Positions 16,886-25,289 of a stretch of 64,000 nucleotides of DNA are shown piece by piece. Source of the stretch: Rothia santali (GTDB taxonomy: Bacteria > Actinomycetota > Actinomycetes > Actinomycetales > Micrococcaceae). Position 1 is the stretch's first letter, and every line of letters starts with the position of its first letter. The DNA is taken from contig NZ_JANAFB010000008.1 of NCBI RefSeq assembly GCF_024199905.1, forward strand, positions 39,141 to 103,140, in the 5' to 3' direction. The position numbers were made by a program, and so were the translations under genes. The notes under the pieces were generated by a model that saw only the letters and a program-made list of their open reading frames with translations, was not told the DNA's origin and did no database searches.

Positions 16886-17665
16886 TCATCGTCGGTGGTA
16901 CTGGGCGATCACCGAGAAGCGGGTCAGGGCCGCCTCCTCGGCGTAGATGTTCCGGCCGTGGATCTGGGGGCGGCCGCGGTCGTCGTAGGTCGTGGTCTGG
17001 GTCGCGAGGCGGGGGGACCCGTCGGCCAGGCCGAGGAGGCGGGCGTCGTCGCCGATGGCGCGCTTGACGGAGACCGCGACCTCGTTGCGGGCCGGCACGA
17101 GGCCGTGGCGGGTCGAGAGGTAGGCGTAGAGCGACTGCTCGGAGAAGTCCTGCTCGAGCAGGTCGGCGTAGCGGGCGGCGTCGAACCACTCGCGGGTCAG
17201 GTGGTCCACCGAGCCGTCGACCGAGCGGAGCCGGTCCAGCCGGACGACGCGGGCGCGGTCGGGCAGGCCCAGGGCCGCGGCGATGTCGAAGGGCGCGGCG
17301 ACGACGCCGAGCACGAGCACCCGGCTGCTCACCCGGTGCCCCTCGGCGGTCTTCTGGCGGTGGAACCCGGTCAGGTCGATGCTCTCGGCGAGTCCCGGCA
17401 GCGGCTCGCCGCCGGCCACGAAGGTCCCGCGGCCGTGGTGCCGGGCCAGGACCTGCTCGCCGATGAGGTCCTCGACGGCGCGGCGGACGGTGATGCGGCT
17501 GACGCGGTGGATCTCGCACAGCTCGGCCTCGGAGGGGACCAGGGTGCCGGCCGGTGCGGTGGAGAACTCCTGGCGCAGGGCCTCGCGGACCCGCTCGTAC
17601 TTGGGAACGCGGTGGCCGCGGCTCGCGCCGGGATCGACCGGCGGGGTTGTGTCCAGCGCACCCAC
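16886..17665 (-). CDS. GntR-family regulator with UTRA effector domain
   Basis: A 259-residue transcription factor. The winged helix occupies about 20-90 (PSEAELCEIHRVSRITVRRAVEDLIGEQVLARHHGRGTFV in pattern), and the rest is a UTRA ligand-binding domain ending ALTRFSVIAQYHRR. First gene of the PTS operon and very probably its local regulator, sensing the phosphorylated sugar. GTG 17665 is used; AGGAGG lies 6-7 bases upstream. A palindrome at 17694-17709 directly upstream is a good candidate operator. Shares direction with the three PTS genes. Confidence 0.9.
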   Translation of the reverse strand: MGALDTTPPVDPGASRGHRVPKYERVREALRQEFSTAPAGTLVPSEAELCEIHRVSRITVRRAVEDLIGEQVLARHHGRGTFVAGGEPLPGLAESIDLTGFHRQKTAEGHRVSSRVLVLGVVAAPFDIAAALGLPDRARVVRLDRLRSVDGSVDHLTREWFDAARYADLLEQDFSEQSLYAYLSTRHGLVPARNEVAVSVKRAIGDDARLLGLADGSPRLATQTTTYDDRGRPQIHGRNIYAEEAALTRFSVIAQYHRR

Positions 17666-17693
17666 GAGCGACCTCCTTTGGTCATCTAGTACA

Positions 17694-17709
17694 ACTCATC
17701 ATAATGAGT
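17694..17709. promoter_or_regulatory. Candidate GntR operator
   Basis: ACTCAT and ATGAGT form perfect 6-bp arms around CATA, 29 bp ahead of the GntR start. The neighbouring word TTGTACTAGAT on the coding strand is AT-rich for this genome and probably part of the promoter. Autoregulation is the usual arrangement for this family. Confidence 0.5.
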
Positions 17710-17786
17710 CATCCCATGCGTGTCACTACCCCTCGACGGGCAACGGGCGATCGGCCGGCGGGCCGACGGGCCGACGGGCCGACGGC

Positions 17787-19383
17787 TCAGCCTCGCCGCA
17801 GGCACGCCCCGAGGGAGGCCCCCGCGACGAACCCGGCCCAGGCCAGCGCCGCCCAGGGACCGATGATCCCCAGCGCGGCCAGGATCGCCGGCAGCGCGCC
17901 GAGCGCTCCCAGCACGAGCCCGCGCGCCAGCGCGAGGATGCTCTTGACCGGCACCAGCCCGCCCGGCGTCGGGAGGTACACGTCCGCACCCCACTCGGGC
18001 GGATCGGCGTCGGCGGAGCCACGCCCGCCGCGCCCAGCCCGACGCCCGAAACCACGGCCGCCGCGGCGGCCAGCGGGTGCCCGCTCGCCAGGCCCAGCCC
18101 TCCGCCGAGCAGCAGCATCCACCCTCCGGCCAGCCCGGCCGGCACCGCTAGCTGCGCGAGGCGCTCCGCCCGCCGCCCGAGGGGCCACATCGCGTGCCGC
18201 TGGGGGCTGCCCTGGGAGTGGGCGACGCCGGCGCTCGCGACCCTGCCGACCACCAGGCACACCCCGACCAGGGCCACCACGAGCAGGGCCGGCGCCAGCC
18301 GCAGCGGCGAGACCGCGAGCAGCGCGGCGACCGCCCACGCCAGGACGAGCCCGGGCACGACGCCGCGGCAGCGCCGCCACTGCCTCCACTCGGTCAGGAC
18401 CATCAGCAGCGCCGGGCGGCCGGCCGCGATGCGCGGGAGGGCGGACGACGTCGTCCGCGCCGCCCTCCGACGAGCGGCGGCCGCGCGGGCCCCGGCCGCC
18501 CGACGGCACCCGCCCGGCGACCAGGACCCGCACGAGCGCCCCGGCGTCGAGCGCGAAGAGCGAGTACTCGAGCAGCTGGCCGGCGCCGGCCGCGGCGTCC
18601 AGCTCGGGGCGGCGCAGATCCTCGATGCGCGCGCCGCCCAGCACCGGATGCCGGCCGGTGAGCGGGCGCCGGCCGGTGAGCGGACGCCGACGGGCGACCG
18701 GCCCGGCGGCCCGTCCCGAGCGCGCGGCCTGGCCCCTCAGGGCGGCGGCGAGCGCGAGGAAGCTGAGCGCCACGGCCAGTGCCACGCACCCTACGGCCCA
18801 GACCCAGGGCGAGGTCCAGCCCCAGGTCGAGTCCCAGCCTCCCGCCTGGTTCACCGTCCGCGCCCCCTCGCCTGCCCCCACGACCAGCGGCACGACCGCG
18901 AGCGCCCCGCCGAGCAGCCCCCACGCCGCCGACAGACCCCGCAGCACCGCGACCCGCCGCCGCAGGTACGGCCCGCGATCCACCGGCGCCTGGAACAGCC
19001 ACGTCAGCAGCTCCCGCGAGACCGAGAGGGGGCCGACGGCCCGCAGCGCCCAGTACCAGAGCGCCGGGACCAGCAGCGCGAGGGCGGCCGTCGTCCAGCG
19101 CCCGTCGGCCGGCGCGAGGGCCGCGAGCCGCTCCTCGGTCAGCACCGGCAGCGTCCCGGCCCGCCCGCCGCGGCCGCCTGGTGCACGAAGCGCCCCGCGA
19201 TCGCCGCGGCCGCCGCGAGCACCAGCAGCGCCGCGTAGGCGTCCCCGGGCGCAGCGTCCGGCGGACCCGCCCTTCTCCCGCGCCTTCCGCGCCATGAAGT
19301 CCCGGACCTCCGCGGCCGGGACGGACGACCGGCGCGTCCGGCGCCTCGGCGGGGCGCCCTCGCGGGCTCGGACCGCGGGTCAT
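17787..19383 (-). pseudogene. ABC-transporter-associated membrane protein (DUF6297-like), multiply frameshifted
   Basis: A polytopic membrane protein of about 530 residues can be pieced together only by changing frame about five times. It starts MTRGPSPRGRPAEAPDAPVV at 19383, moves frame near 19300 (EVRDFMARKAREKGG), 19270 (GDAYAALLVLAAAAAIAGRFVHQ), 19160 (LPVLTEERLAAL... onward), 18490 (LPRIAAGRPALLMVLTEWRQWRR) and 18010 (WGADVYLPTPGGLVPVKSILALAR), and ends at 17787. About ten hydrophobic helices are distributed over the pieces. The composition and pairing with the ATPase upstream recall actinobacterial DUF6297 proteins. Whether this is true decay or clustered sequencing error cannot be settled here. 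Confidence 0.6.
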
Positions 19384-20097
19384 CGGCCTCCCCGCGCAGG
19401 AGCTCGAGCCCCTCCGCCGGGGTGCCCGGGCGGGGCGGGCGAGGTCGTCGAGAATCATGCACCGGTCGGCGAGGGCCGCGAGGAAGGCGGCGTCGTGGGT
19501 CGCCACCACCAGGGCCAGCCCGTCGGCGACCCGCGCGGCCAGCTCGTGCGCGAGCGCGCGGCGGGTCGCGGCGTCGAGCCGCTGCTCGGGCTCGTCCAGG
19601 AGCATCAGCTCCGCCGGGCGCAGCAGGGCCGCGGCCAGGAGGAAGCGGCGCCGCTGGCCCGAGGAGAGCCGTTGCGGGTCCCCGGCGTGGTGGGCCCCCA
19701 CGCCCCAGCGGTCCAGCGCGGCGCGCGCCCGGGCGTGCGGGTCGTCCAGCCGGTGCGCCAACGCCACGGCCTCCAGGTGCTCGCCCACCGTCAGGTGCGG
19801 GAGGAAATACTCGTCGTCCAGGAGCACGCAGGCCCGGCTGCGCCACGCGAGCGACCCCTCGTCCTGCGGCAGCCCGCGGAAGCGCACCTCCCCCTCGACC
19901 GGGTGCTCCCGCCCCGTGAGGCCGCGCAGCAGCGTGGACTTCCCCGCGCCGTTGGGACCCACCAGCGCCACGCACTCGCCGGGCCCGACGCCGAGGTCCA
20001 CCGGCCCGCAGATGGGCTCGCCGGCGTACCCGGCGACCAGCCCGCTGGTCTCGAGGAGGGCGCGCGGCACGGGGGCGTGGGTCGGGGAGGAGGCCAT
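19380..20097 (-). CDS. ABC transporter ATPase, C-terminus frameshifted
   Basis: The core of an ABC ATPase: Walker A GPNGAGKSTLLRGL (about 48-61), a signature LSSGQRRRFLLAAALL, Walker B LMLLDEPEQRLD and switch VVATHDAAFLAAL, in one frame from 20097. The frame appears to shift near 19430: the natural ending PGTPAEGLELLRGEADD is read in a different frame, while the nominal frame runs on without stop into the neighbour. The end coordinate is therefore approximate. The start lies 4 bp past the stop of the short-chain dehydrogenase, so the three genes are probably one operon. It likely powered the DUF6297-like partner; direction and cargo are unknown. Confidence 0.75.
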
Positions 20098-20101
20098 GGG
20101 C

Positions 20102-21046
20102 TCACCGTATCGGGGCCGCGCGACGCAGCGGGAATGTTGCCCGCCCGGCGGCCTCAGCCCCGGCCCGGCGCTCGGCGACCTTATCCCCGGCCCGGCGCCC
20201 CGCGGCGTCGCCCGGCCCCGGCCGCGCGGGAGGTCCCGCCAGGTACGCGCGCACCAGGGCGTCGCCCGCGGCCGCCGGCAGCAGGCGCAGCGCCGAGTGG
20301 GCCAGCCGCACGCCCCGGCCCACGAAGTAGCGGTCCCGGGGCCGCGGCGAGGTCGCGGCGGCGAGGACGGCCCGGGCGACCCGCTCCGGCGTCGAGGACG
20401 CGCTCCCCCGCTCCAGGGCCCGGGCGGCCACCCGGTCCGCGACGCCGGAGTACCCGCCGCCCGCGCTGACCCACCGCACGGCCTCCGCCTCGCGCTCCTG
20501 CCAGCCGGTGCTCACCGGCCCCGGCCTGACGTCGACGACCCTGACCCCGTAGGGCCGCGCCTCCTGGCGCAGGCTGTCGGTGAGCGCCCCGAGCGCGGCC
20601 TTGCTGGCGCCGTACCAGCCGCCGAGCGGCAGGTGCAGGTCGGCCACCACGGAGGTGACGTTGACGATCCGGCCCCGCCCGCGCTCGCGCATGCCGGGGA
20701 GGACCAGCTGGGCCAGCCGGGCGGCCCCCAGCACGTTGACCTCCAGCTGGCGCCGCGCCGCGGCGGCCGGGACGTCCTCGACGGCCCCCTGCTCCCCGTA
20801 CCCGGCGTTGTTGACCAGCACGTCGATCCGGCTGGCCTCCGCCAGGACGCGGCGGACGGCCACCTCGAGCGAGCGCTCGTCCCCCAGGTCCACCACGATC
20901 CCCCGCGCGCCGCGCGAGGTCGCCGCCTCGAGCCGGGCCGCGCTCCGCGCCACGGCGTACACGGTCCACCCGCGCTCAAGCAGGAGGCGGACGACGACGG
21001 CGCCGATTCCCGCCGAGGCGCCGGTGACGAGGGCTACGGGGGTCAT
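20102..21046 (-). CDS. Short-chain dehydrogenase/reductase (classical SDR)
   Basis: A 314-residue Rossmann-fold oxidoreductase. The cofactor motif TGASAGIG starts near residue 8, NNAGYGEQG near 93, the catalytic YGASK near 155, and RPGPVSTGW follows. The ORF reads upstream to 21220, but ATG 21046 puts the nucleotide-binding strand at the very N-terminus as expected. The C-terminal 40 residues are Arg/Ala/Pro-rich and poorly conserved in character. First gene of a probable operon with the ABC ATPase. Substrate unknown. Confidence 0.88.
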   Translation of the reverse strand: MTPVALVTGASAGIGAVVVRLLLERGWTVYAVARSAARLEAATSRGARGIVVDLGDERSLEVAVRRVLAEASRIDVLVNNAGYGEQGAVEDVPAAAARRQLEVNVLGAARLAQLVLPGMRERGRGRIVNVTSVVADLHLPLGGWYGASKAALGALTDSLRQEARPYGVRVVDVRPGPVSTGWQEREAEAVRWVSAGGGYSGVADRVAARALERGSASSTPERVARAVLAAATSPRPRDRYFVGRGVRLAHSALRLLPAAAGDALVRAYLAGPPARPGPGDAAGRRAGDKVAERRAGAEAAGRATFPLRRAAPIR

Positions 21047-21108
21047 ACCGGGCAGTCTACCGAGCGGCCCCGGCCGGGCCGGACGCGCGGCGTCACGGAG
21101 GGCGCGGC

Positions 21109-21705
21109 TCACTGCACCCGCACGTGCTCCCTCCGCCGGCTCTGCCGCGTCACGGCGACCTCGACGCCGACGTCCGCCAACGGAGCCCCCAGCGCTCGCA
21201 CCGCGCGGGGCAGCACCCACCCGGTGATCGCCTCCAGGACCTCCTGGGCGTCCCCGCGCTCATGCAGGACGACGCGCAGGGTCAGCTCCGGGGCGCTCCG
21301 GCCGCCGCGCAGCACGGCGCGGGCCGAGGTGACGTGCTCCAGCTCCTCGACGTCGCGGGCCACGGCCTCGGAGATCACGGAGGCGTCCATGAGGGTCACC
21401 CCCTCCCGGGCGTCGCGGTGGAACTGCAGGGTCGGCGCCTGCCGGCGCCGCGGAACCTGCCGGCCCAGCCACGCCAGCGCCAGGAGCGCCAGCAGGGCGG
21501 CCGCGGCGATCAGCACCGCCGGGAGCCACTCCAGGCCCAGCCCGTCCTCGACCCCGCCCAGCGGCGTCGCCCCCGGGTCGAGCCGCGCGTCGAGCGGCGC
21601 AAGCACCCCGGCCGCCGCGAGCAGCCAGGCGGCCCCCGCGACCAGGAGCACCAGCCCGATGATGGTCAGCCACGTGCGATTCAACGCACCCGCCAGGATC
21701 CTCAT
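21109..21705 (-). CDS. Membrane-anchored Asp23/AmaP-like envelope stress protein
   Basis: A 198-residue protein with two N-terminal membrane helices (about 11-37 and 60-83) followed by a soluble Asp23-like region containing GVTLMDASVISEAVARDVEELEHVTSARAVLRGG. The layout is that of AmaP, the membrane anchor of Asp23 in Firmicutes. AAGGAG lies 7 bases before ATG 21705, which overlaps the stop of the preceding gene as ATGA. Last gene of a five-gene operon devoted to Asp23-like proteins. Confidence 0.78.
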   Translation of the reverse strand: MRILAGALNRTWLTIIGLVLLVAGAAWLLAAAGVLAPLDARLDPGATPLGGVEDGLGLEWLPAVLIAAAALLALLALAWLGRQVPRRRQAPTLQFHRDAREGVTLMDASVISEAVARDVEELEHVTSARAVLRGGRSAPELTLRVVLHERGDAQEVLEAITGWVLPRAVRALGAPLADVGVEVAVTRQSRRREHVRVQ

Positions 21706-22265
21706 GACATCTCCTTCGTCCGGGCCCGCACCCTGATCCGGGGGGCGGGCCGCACTCCGCACTCCTCCATGCGCCGCTCGATCGCGGACCGGGCCTCCTC
21801 GACCAGCGAGCCCGTCTCCCGCAGCGGGGTCGTGAGGGCGACGAGGACGGTGCGCGCCGTCGCGGAGCTGCTGACCCCGCTCACGCCGTCGACGCGGGAG
21901 GCGGCCGAGGAGGCCAGCGTCGCCAGTCCCCCGGTCGTCACGATCGCCTCGAGGCGCCCGCGCACGACGTCGTCGTCGGGCTCCGGCGTCCGCAGCCGCG
22001 CGCCGTTGAATCCGCCGGGCAGCACCGCGCACAGGATCAGGACCAGGCCCGCCAGCGCCACGATCCCGGCCGCCGTGACGGCCACGGGCGCGGACCAGGC
22101 GAGGCCCCCCGCGGTCCGGGTCCCCTCCTCGAGCCCCGGCCACCAGCTGCCCTCGCTCAGCCGGACGACGGCGGCCCACAGGACCGCCCCCGCGGCGGCG
22201 AGCACGACGACGCTGACCACCACGGCCGGCACCACGCGCGCCGGACGGCGCCTCAATGCACTCAT
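21702..22265 (-). CDS. DUF6286-type membrane protein of the Asp23 cluster
   Basis: A 187-residue protein with a basic N-terminus (SALRRRPAR), two hydrophobic segments (about 11-33 and 57-85) and a soluble C-terminal domain with LASSAASRVDGVSGVSSSATARTVLVALTTPLRE, again Asp23-like in character. The ATG at 22265 overlaps the stop of the previous gene as ATGA; GGAGGAG lies upstream. Proteins of this shape are annotated as DUF6286 in actinobacteria; I am recalling that link, not verifying it. Confidence 0.75.
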   Translation of the reverse strand: MSALRRRPARVVPAVVVSVVVLAAAGAVLWAAVVRLSEGSWWPGLEEGTRTAGGLAWSAPVAVTAAGIVALAGLVLILCAVLPGGFNGARLRTPEPDDDVVRGRLEAIVTTGGLATLASSAASRVDGVSGVSSSATARTVLVALTTPLRETGSLVEEARSAIERRMEECGVRPAPRIRVRARTKEMS

Positions 22266-22681
22266 CGCAGTGTCCTCTCCTCCGCCGAGGCCCCCTGGTG
22301 CAGGTAGCCGACGCGGATGTCGATCTGGCGCACCTCGACGCCGGTGAGACCGGCGACCCGGTGCCGCAGCTCCTCCCGCAGGCGCTGCGTGGTCTCCTCG
22401 ATGGACGCGGGATAGCGGACGCCGAGCTCGAGGCTCAGGCTGGCGACCCCGCCGGTCAGCTCCGCCGTCACGCGGGGCCGCGAGCTCGGGTCGCCCTGGC
22501 GGCCCAGCCCGAGGAACCCGCGGGATCGGCCGCCGACGTCGGCGATCTCCGAGGCGCACTGCGCCGCGACCTTCTCCACCACGCGCTCGGCTAGGACCAG
22601 CCGGCCGCGCGCGGCCGGATCGGCCGACGTCGTGCGTCCGCGGTCGCGCCCGGGGGGCGGGACGGACGTCTCCTCGATCAC
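22262..22681 (-). CDS. Asp23/Gls24-family envelope stress protein
   Basis: A 139-residue soluble protein. The Asp23 pattern is clear: RGRLVLAERVVEKVAAQCASEIADV, a central strand region (GVASLSLELGVRYP) and the helix-plus-strand ending RLREELRHRVAGLTGVEVRQIDIRVGYL. GTG 22681 is chosen since GGAGG lies 8 bases upstream and longer readings run into the neighbouring gene. It starts 5 bp past the stop of the small DUF2273-like protein. Confidence 0.83.
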   Translation of the reverse strand: MIEETSVPPPGRDRGRTTSADPAARGRLVLAERVVEKVAAQCASEIADVGGRSRGFLGLGRQGDPSSRPRVTAELTGGVASLSLELGVRYPASIEETTQRLREELRHRVAGLTGVEVRQIDIRVGYLHQGASAEERTLR

Positions 22682-22685
22682 GGCC

Positions 22686-22868
22686 CTACCTCCGATCGGA
22701 GGCGCGGCCGAACAGCCCCCTGAGATCGAGCCGCCCCTCCAGGGCCAGCCCGACCACGAGGCCCACGGCCCCGAAGAAGGCGGTGATGACGAACGGCACG
22801 AAGCCGCCGAAGGCGGCGACGATGCCCAGGACCAGTCCGACGACGAGCCCCCACTTCGATGCACTCAT
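22686..22868 (-). CDS. Small DUF2273-like membrane protein
   Basis: A 60-residue protein: two closely spaced hydrophobic segments (about 6-24 and 26-43) with a basic tail RLDLRGLFGRASDRR. The size, topology and position between Asp23 genes match DUF2273, a regular companion of Asp23/AmaP in Gram-positive bacteria. Its molecular role is not known. Confidence 0.8.
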   Translation of the reverse strand: MSASKWGLVVGLVLGIVAAFGGFVPFVITAFFGAVGLVVGLALEGRLDLRGLFGRASDRR

Positions 22869-22943
22869 GATGATTCCTTTGCCTCGGTCTCCACGGGACG
22901 GGACCGGGGCCGCGACCGGTCGATCGCGGCCCCGGGCTCCGCG

Positions 22944-23432
22944 CTACTTCAGGTCGCGGTCCTCCCGGCCCTCGTCCTGGTCCTCCTCGTCGGGCAGGTG
23001 GACGTCGGTGACGTTGATGTTGACCTCGAGAACCTCGAGGCCGGTCGCCTGCTCGACGGTCTTGATGACGTTGCGGCGGATCCCCTCCGCGACGTCGACG
23101 ACCGAGCTGCCGTACTCGACGATGATCGTCAGGTCGATGGCGGCCTGCTGGTCGCCCTTCTCCACGGAGACCCCGCCGGAGACGTTGGTCTGGGAGCCGG
23201 GGATGCGCTCCGAGATCGAGTCGAACGCGCGGCGGGCGGCGCCGCCCATCGAGTGCACGCCGGGGACCTGGCGCGCGGCGATGCCGGCCAGCTTCTGGAC
23301 CACGGTGTCGTTAATCGTGGTGTTGCCCTGCGGGGTCTGCAACGGGCCGTTGGACGTGACGACGTCCTGCCTCGTGATGCGACGCTCCTCGGTCGCCCCG
23401 CTGACCTGACGGCCGGTGCTCTGCTCTGCCAT
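22944..23432 (-). CDS. Asp23/Gls24-family envelope stress protein, first gene of the leftward operon
   Basis: A 162-residue protein with a 35-residue polar N-terminus, then the canonical domain: TTINDTVVQKLAGIAARQVPGVHSMGG, GGVSVEKGDQQAAIDLTIIVEYG and VRRNVI-type helix before EVLEVNINVTDVHLPDEE. The acidic tail (DEEDQDEGREDRDLK) is typical. ATG 23432 is preceded by GAGGAG. It faces the ECF sigma gene across a 215-bp divergent region, so the sigma factor plausibly drives it. Likely an abundant envelope-associated protein; biochemical function unknown for the family. Confidence 0.9.
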   Translation of the reverse strand: MAEQSTGRQVSGATEERRITRQDVVTSNGPLQTPQGNTTINDTVVQKLAGIAARQVPGVHSMGGAARRAFDSISERIPGSQTNVSGGVSVEKGDQQAAIDLTIIVEYGSSVVDVAEGIRRNVIKTVEQATGLEVLEVNINVTDVHLPDEEDQDEGREDRDLK

Positions 23433-23556
23433 GGTGATCACTCCTCGTGACTCGTGATGGACGGTGTACCAGTACAGACGCGCCCGTCGGTTCATCCTCA
23501 CGCGGAATCTGAGATTTTTTTCACGAGGTGCCCCGCGCCGGCCCGGATGCTCCTCC

Positions 23557-23562
23557 TAGGAT
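23557..23562 (+). promoter_or_regulatory. Candidate -10 box of the ECF sigma gene
   Basis: TAGGAT at 23557-23562 lies 86 bp upstream of the chosen GTG 23648. It argues against the longer reading that would start at 23528 inside the promoter. A run of seven T at 23514-23520 lies further upstream and is rare in this sequence. Confidence 0.35.
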
Positions 23563-23647
23563 GGGATCAGGTCCGGCCAGCCAGTGGCTTGGCCGGGCGA
23601 CCCGACCCGTCGGCCGGGGCCGAAGGACGAGCGAGGGCGGGTGGGCC

Positions 23648-24211
23648 GTGGAGGAGACCGAGCTGGTGACGCTGGTGTCCCGCGCGCAGGACGGGGACCT
23701 GGCCTGCTTCGAGCGCCTCGTCGAGCGGTTCGAGGACCGGGTGTTCCGCCTCGCGTATCGGATGGTCGGCAACCGGCACGACGCCGAGGACATCGTGCAG
23801 GAGACCTTCGTCGGGGCCTGGGAGAAGCTCGAGGGCCTGCGCCACCCCGAGGCCTTCCCGACCTGGCTGTACCGCCTCTCCGCCAACCGCTGCCGGGACG
23901 CCCTGCGCCGGCGCTCGGCGTGCGCGGCGGACTCGATGGACGGGGAGCTGATGGACGAGATGATCGCCCTCCCCGCCCCGCCCGGGGCCGATCCCGAGCG
24001 CCGGGCGGAGGGCGCGGCGAGCATGGACGCCCTGGCCCGCCTGCTGCAGTCCCTGCCCGCGGAGCAGCGGCTGTGCTGGGTCCTGCGCGAGATGCAGGGA
24101 CTGGGGTACCGGGACATCGCCGAGGCGGCGGGGACCTCGGAGACCGTGGTGCGCGGGCGCCTCGCCCGGGCCCGCAGGACACTGGCGCAGGGGATGGAGG
24201 GATGGCGATGA
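23648..24211 (+). CDS. ECF-type RNA polymerase sigma factor
   Basis: A 187-residue sigma-70 family protein lacking regions 1 and 3. Region 2 spans about 10-85: FERLVERFEDRVFRLAYRMVGNRHDAEDIVQETFVGAWEKL, then FPTWLYRLSANRCRDALRRR. Region 4 is LLQSLPAEQRLCWVLREMQGLGYRDIAEAAGTSETVVRGRLARARRTL (about 130-180). GTG 23648 fits the domain start. The stop overlaps the ATG of the next gene, which carries a zinc anti-sigma motif, the usual sigma/anti-sigma coupling. The most likely targets are its own operon and the divergent Asp23 operon. Confidence 0.92.
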   Translation: MEETELVTLVSRAQDGDLACFERLVERFEDRVFRLAYRMVGNRHDAEDIVQETFVGAWEKLEGLRHPEAFPTWLYRLSANRCRDALRRRSACAADSMDGELMDEMIALPAPPGADPERRAEGAASMDALARLLQSLPAEQRLCWVLREMQGLGYRDIAEAAGTSETVVRGRLARARRTLAQGMEGWR

Positions 24212-24762
24212 ACGACGACGACCGGCTCGAGTGCGGGCGCACGATCGACTCGGTGTGGTCGAGCCTCGACGCGGAGCCCGACGAGCACCAGCGCGGCTGC
24301 GCCTTCTGCCGGGAGGCCCGCGCGCGGCTGCGCCGCCTGCGGGACCTGACCCGCGAGGCCGAGGCCGACGACGCCCGGCTGACGACCCGTCCGGGAGTGC
24401 GCCGGCGGATCATGGACTTCGCGCGCACCCACGTGCGCCGCGGGGAGCAGATCCCCGTGCAGGTCTCGCCCGGGTCCAGCGTCGGGATCAGCGAGCGCGC
24501 CATCGCGGCCGCGGTGCGCGAGGCCGCCGACGCCCACCCGGGGGTGACGGCCCGCCGCTGCACCGTGTGGGGCGGCGAGCCGTCACCCGACGGCTCGGTG
24601 CCGCTCGGCATCCGGGTCGGCCTGGTGCTGCGCGCGACCGCGGACTTCGGGCCCCTGTCCCAGCGTCGCCTCCGGGAGCGGGTGGCGCGCCTGCTGACGA
24701 GCCGCCTCGGGGTGGCCGTCGCGACCGTCGATCTCAGAGTGGAGGACGTGACCCATGGCTGA
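24208..24762 (+). CDS. Zinc-binding anti-sigma-like protein fused to an Asp23-like domain
   Basis: A 184-residue soluble protein. The N-terminus carries C9 and the H27-x3-C31-x2-C34 pattern (DEHQRGCAFC), the signature of ZAS anti-sigma factors. Residues about 75-184 instead read like Asp23/Gls24: SVGISERAIAAAVREAADAHPGVTARRCTVWG, then GIRVGLVLRA and LLTSRLGVAVATVDLRVEDV. No membrane helix is present. ATG 24208 overlaps the sigma stop (ATGA) and has GGAGG 7 bases upstream; ATG 24202 is too close to that site. It probably holds the ECF factor, with the Asp23 part as the sensing or tethering module; that role is inference. Confidence 0.82.
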   Translation: MNDDDRLECGRTIDSVWSSLDAEPDEHQRGCAFCREARARLRRLRDLTREAEADDARLTTRPGVRRRIMDFARTHVRRGEQIPVQVSPGSSVGISERAIAAAVREAADAHPGVTARRCTVWGGEPSPDGSVPLGIRVGLVLRATADFGPLSQRRLRERVARLLTSRLGVAVATVDLRVEDVTHG

Positions 24763-25197
24763 TGCGCAGGAGAGGCCCGCGGCCGGGCCGCGGGGGCTCG
24801 GGCGGATCCCTCGCGACGCCGCCGGGCAGAGGGGGCTCGGGGAGATCCCGCGCGACGCCACCGGGCCGGCGTCGTCGTGGCGCCCCCGGTTGATGCGGGC
24901 CGTGGCCGAGGCGGTCGACGCGGTCCCCGGCGTCGTGCGCCGCGAGTCGAGCGTCGCCGACTTCGTCCGGAGCCTGCGGGTCGCGGGGCGCCGCGGCGCG
25001 GCGGAGGCAGTCGCGGCGGAGGGCGTGCGCGTCCGGGCCAGCGGCTCGCCGCGGACGTGACCGTGTGGATCAGCGTGGACGGCAGCCGCCCCGCGCGGAT
25101 CACGGGCGAGGCGGTGCGCGACGCCGTCGAGCGGGCCGTGGGCGCCGAGGGCTGGTCGCCCGTCCGCGTGGAGGTCGCGATCCTCGACGTCGTCTGA
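24755..25197 (+). pseudogene. Asp23-like protein with an apparent frameshift
   Basis: The frame from ATG 24755 (overlapping the previous stop) encodes a repeat-like leader with RGLGRIPRDAAGQ and RGLGEIPRDATG, then RLMRAVAEAVDAVPGVVRRESSVADFVRSLRVAG, and stops at 25060. The expected ending, ADVTVWISVDGSRPARITGEAV...VRVEVAILDVV, continues in another frame to 25197. The two halves together make one short Asp23-like domain, so a one-base indel near 25030-25050 is the simplest reading. If the frame is real, the product lacks its final strands. Confidence 0.6.
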
Positions 25198-25289
25198 GCC
25201 CGCCCCGCCCTGTCCCCGGGCCTCACCGAGGAGTACCCTTGAATCACTTCTGGTGATATGCGTCACAACCTGACGGCGAGGGCAGGGCC

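Noticed and set aside
23528..23647. N-terminal extension of the ECF sigma factor from GTG 23528
   Set aside because: The extension is Pro/Arg-rich, covers the likely promoter, and the sigma-2 domain starts normally at 23648.
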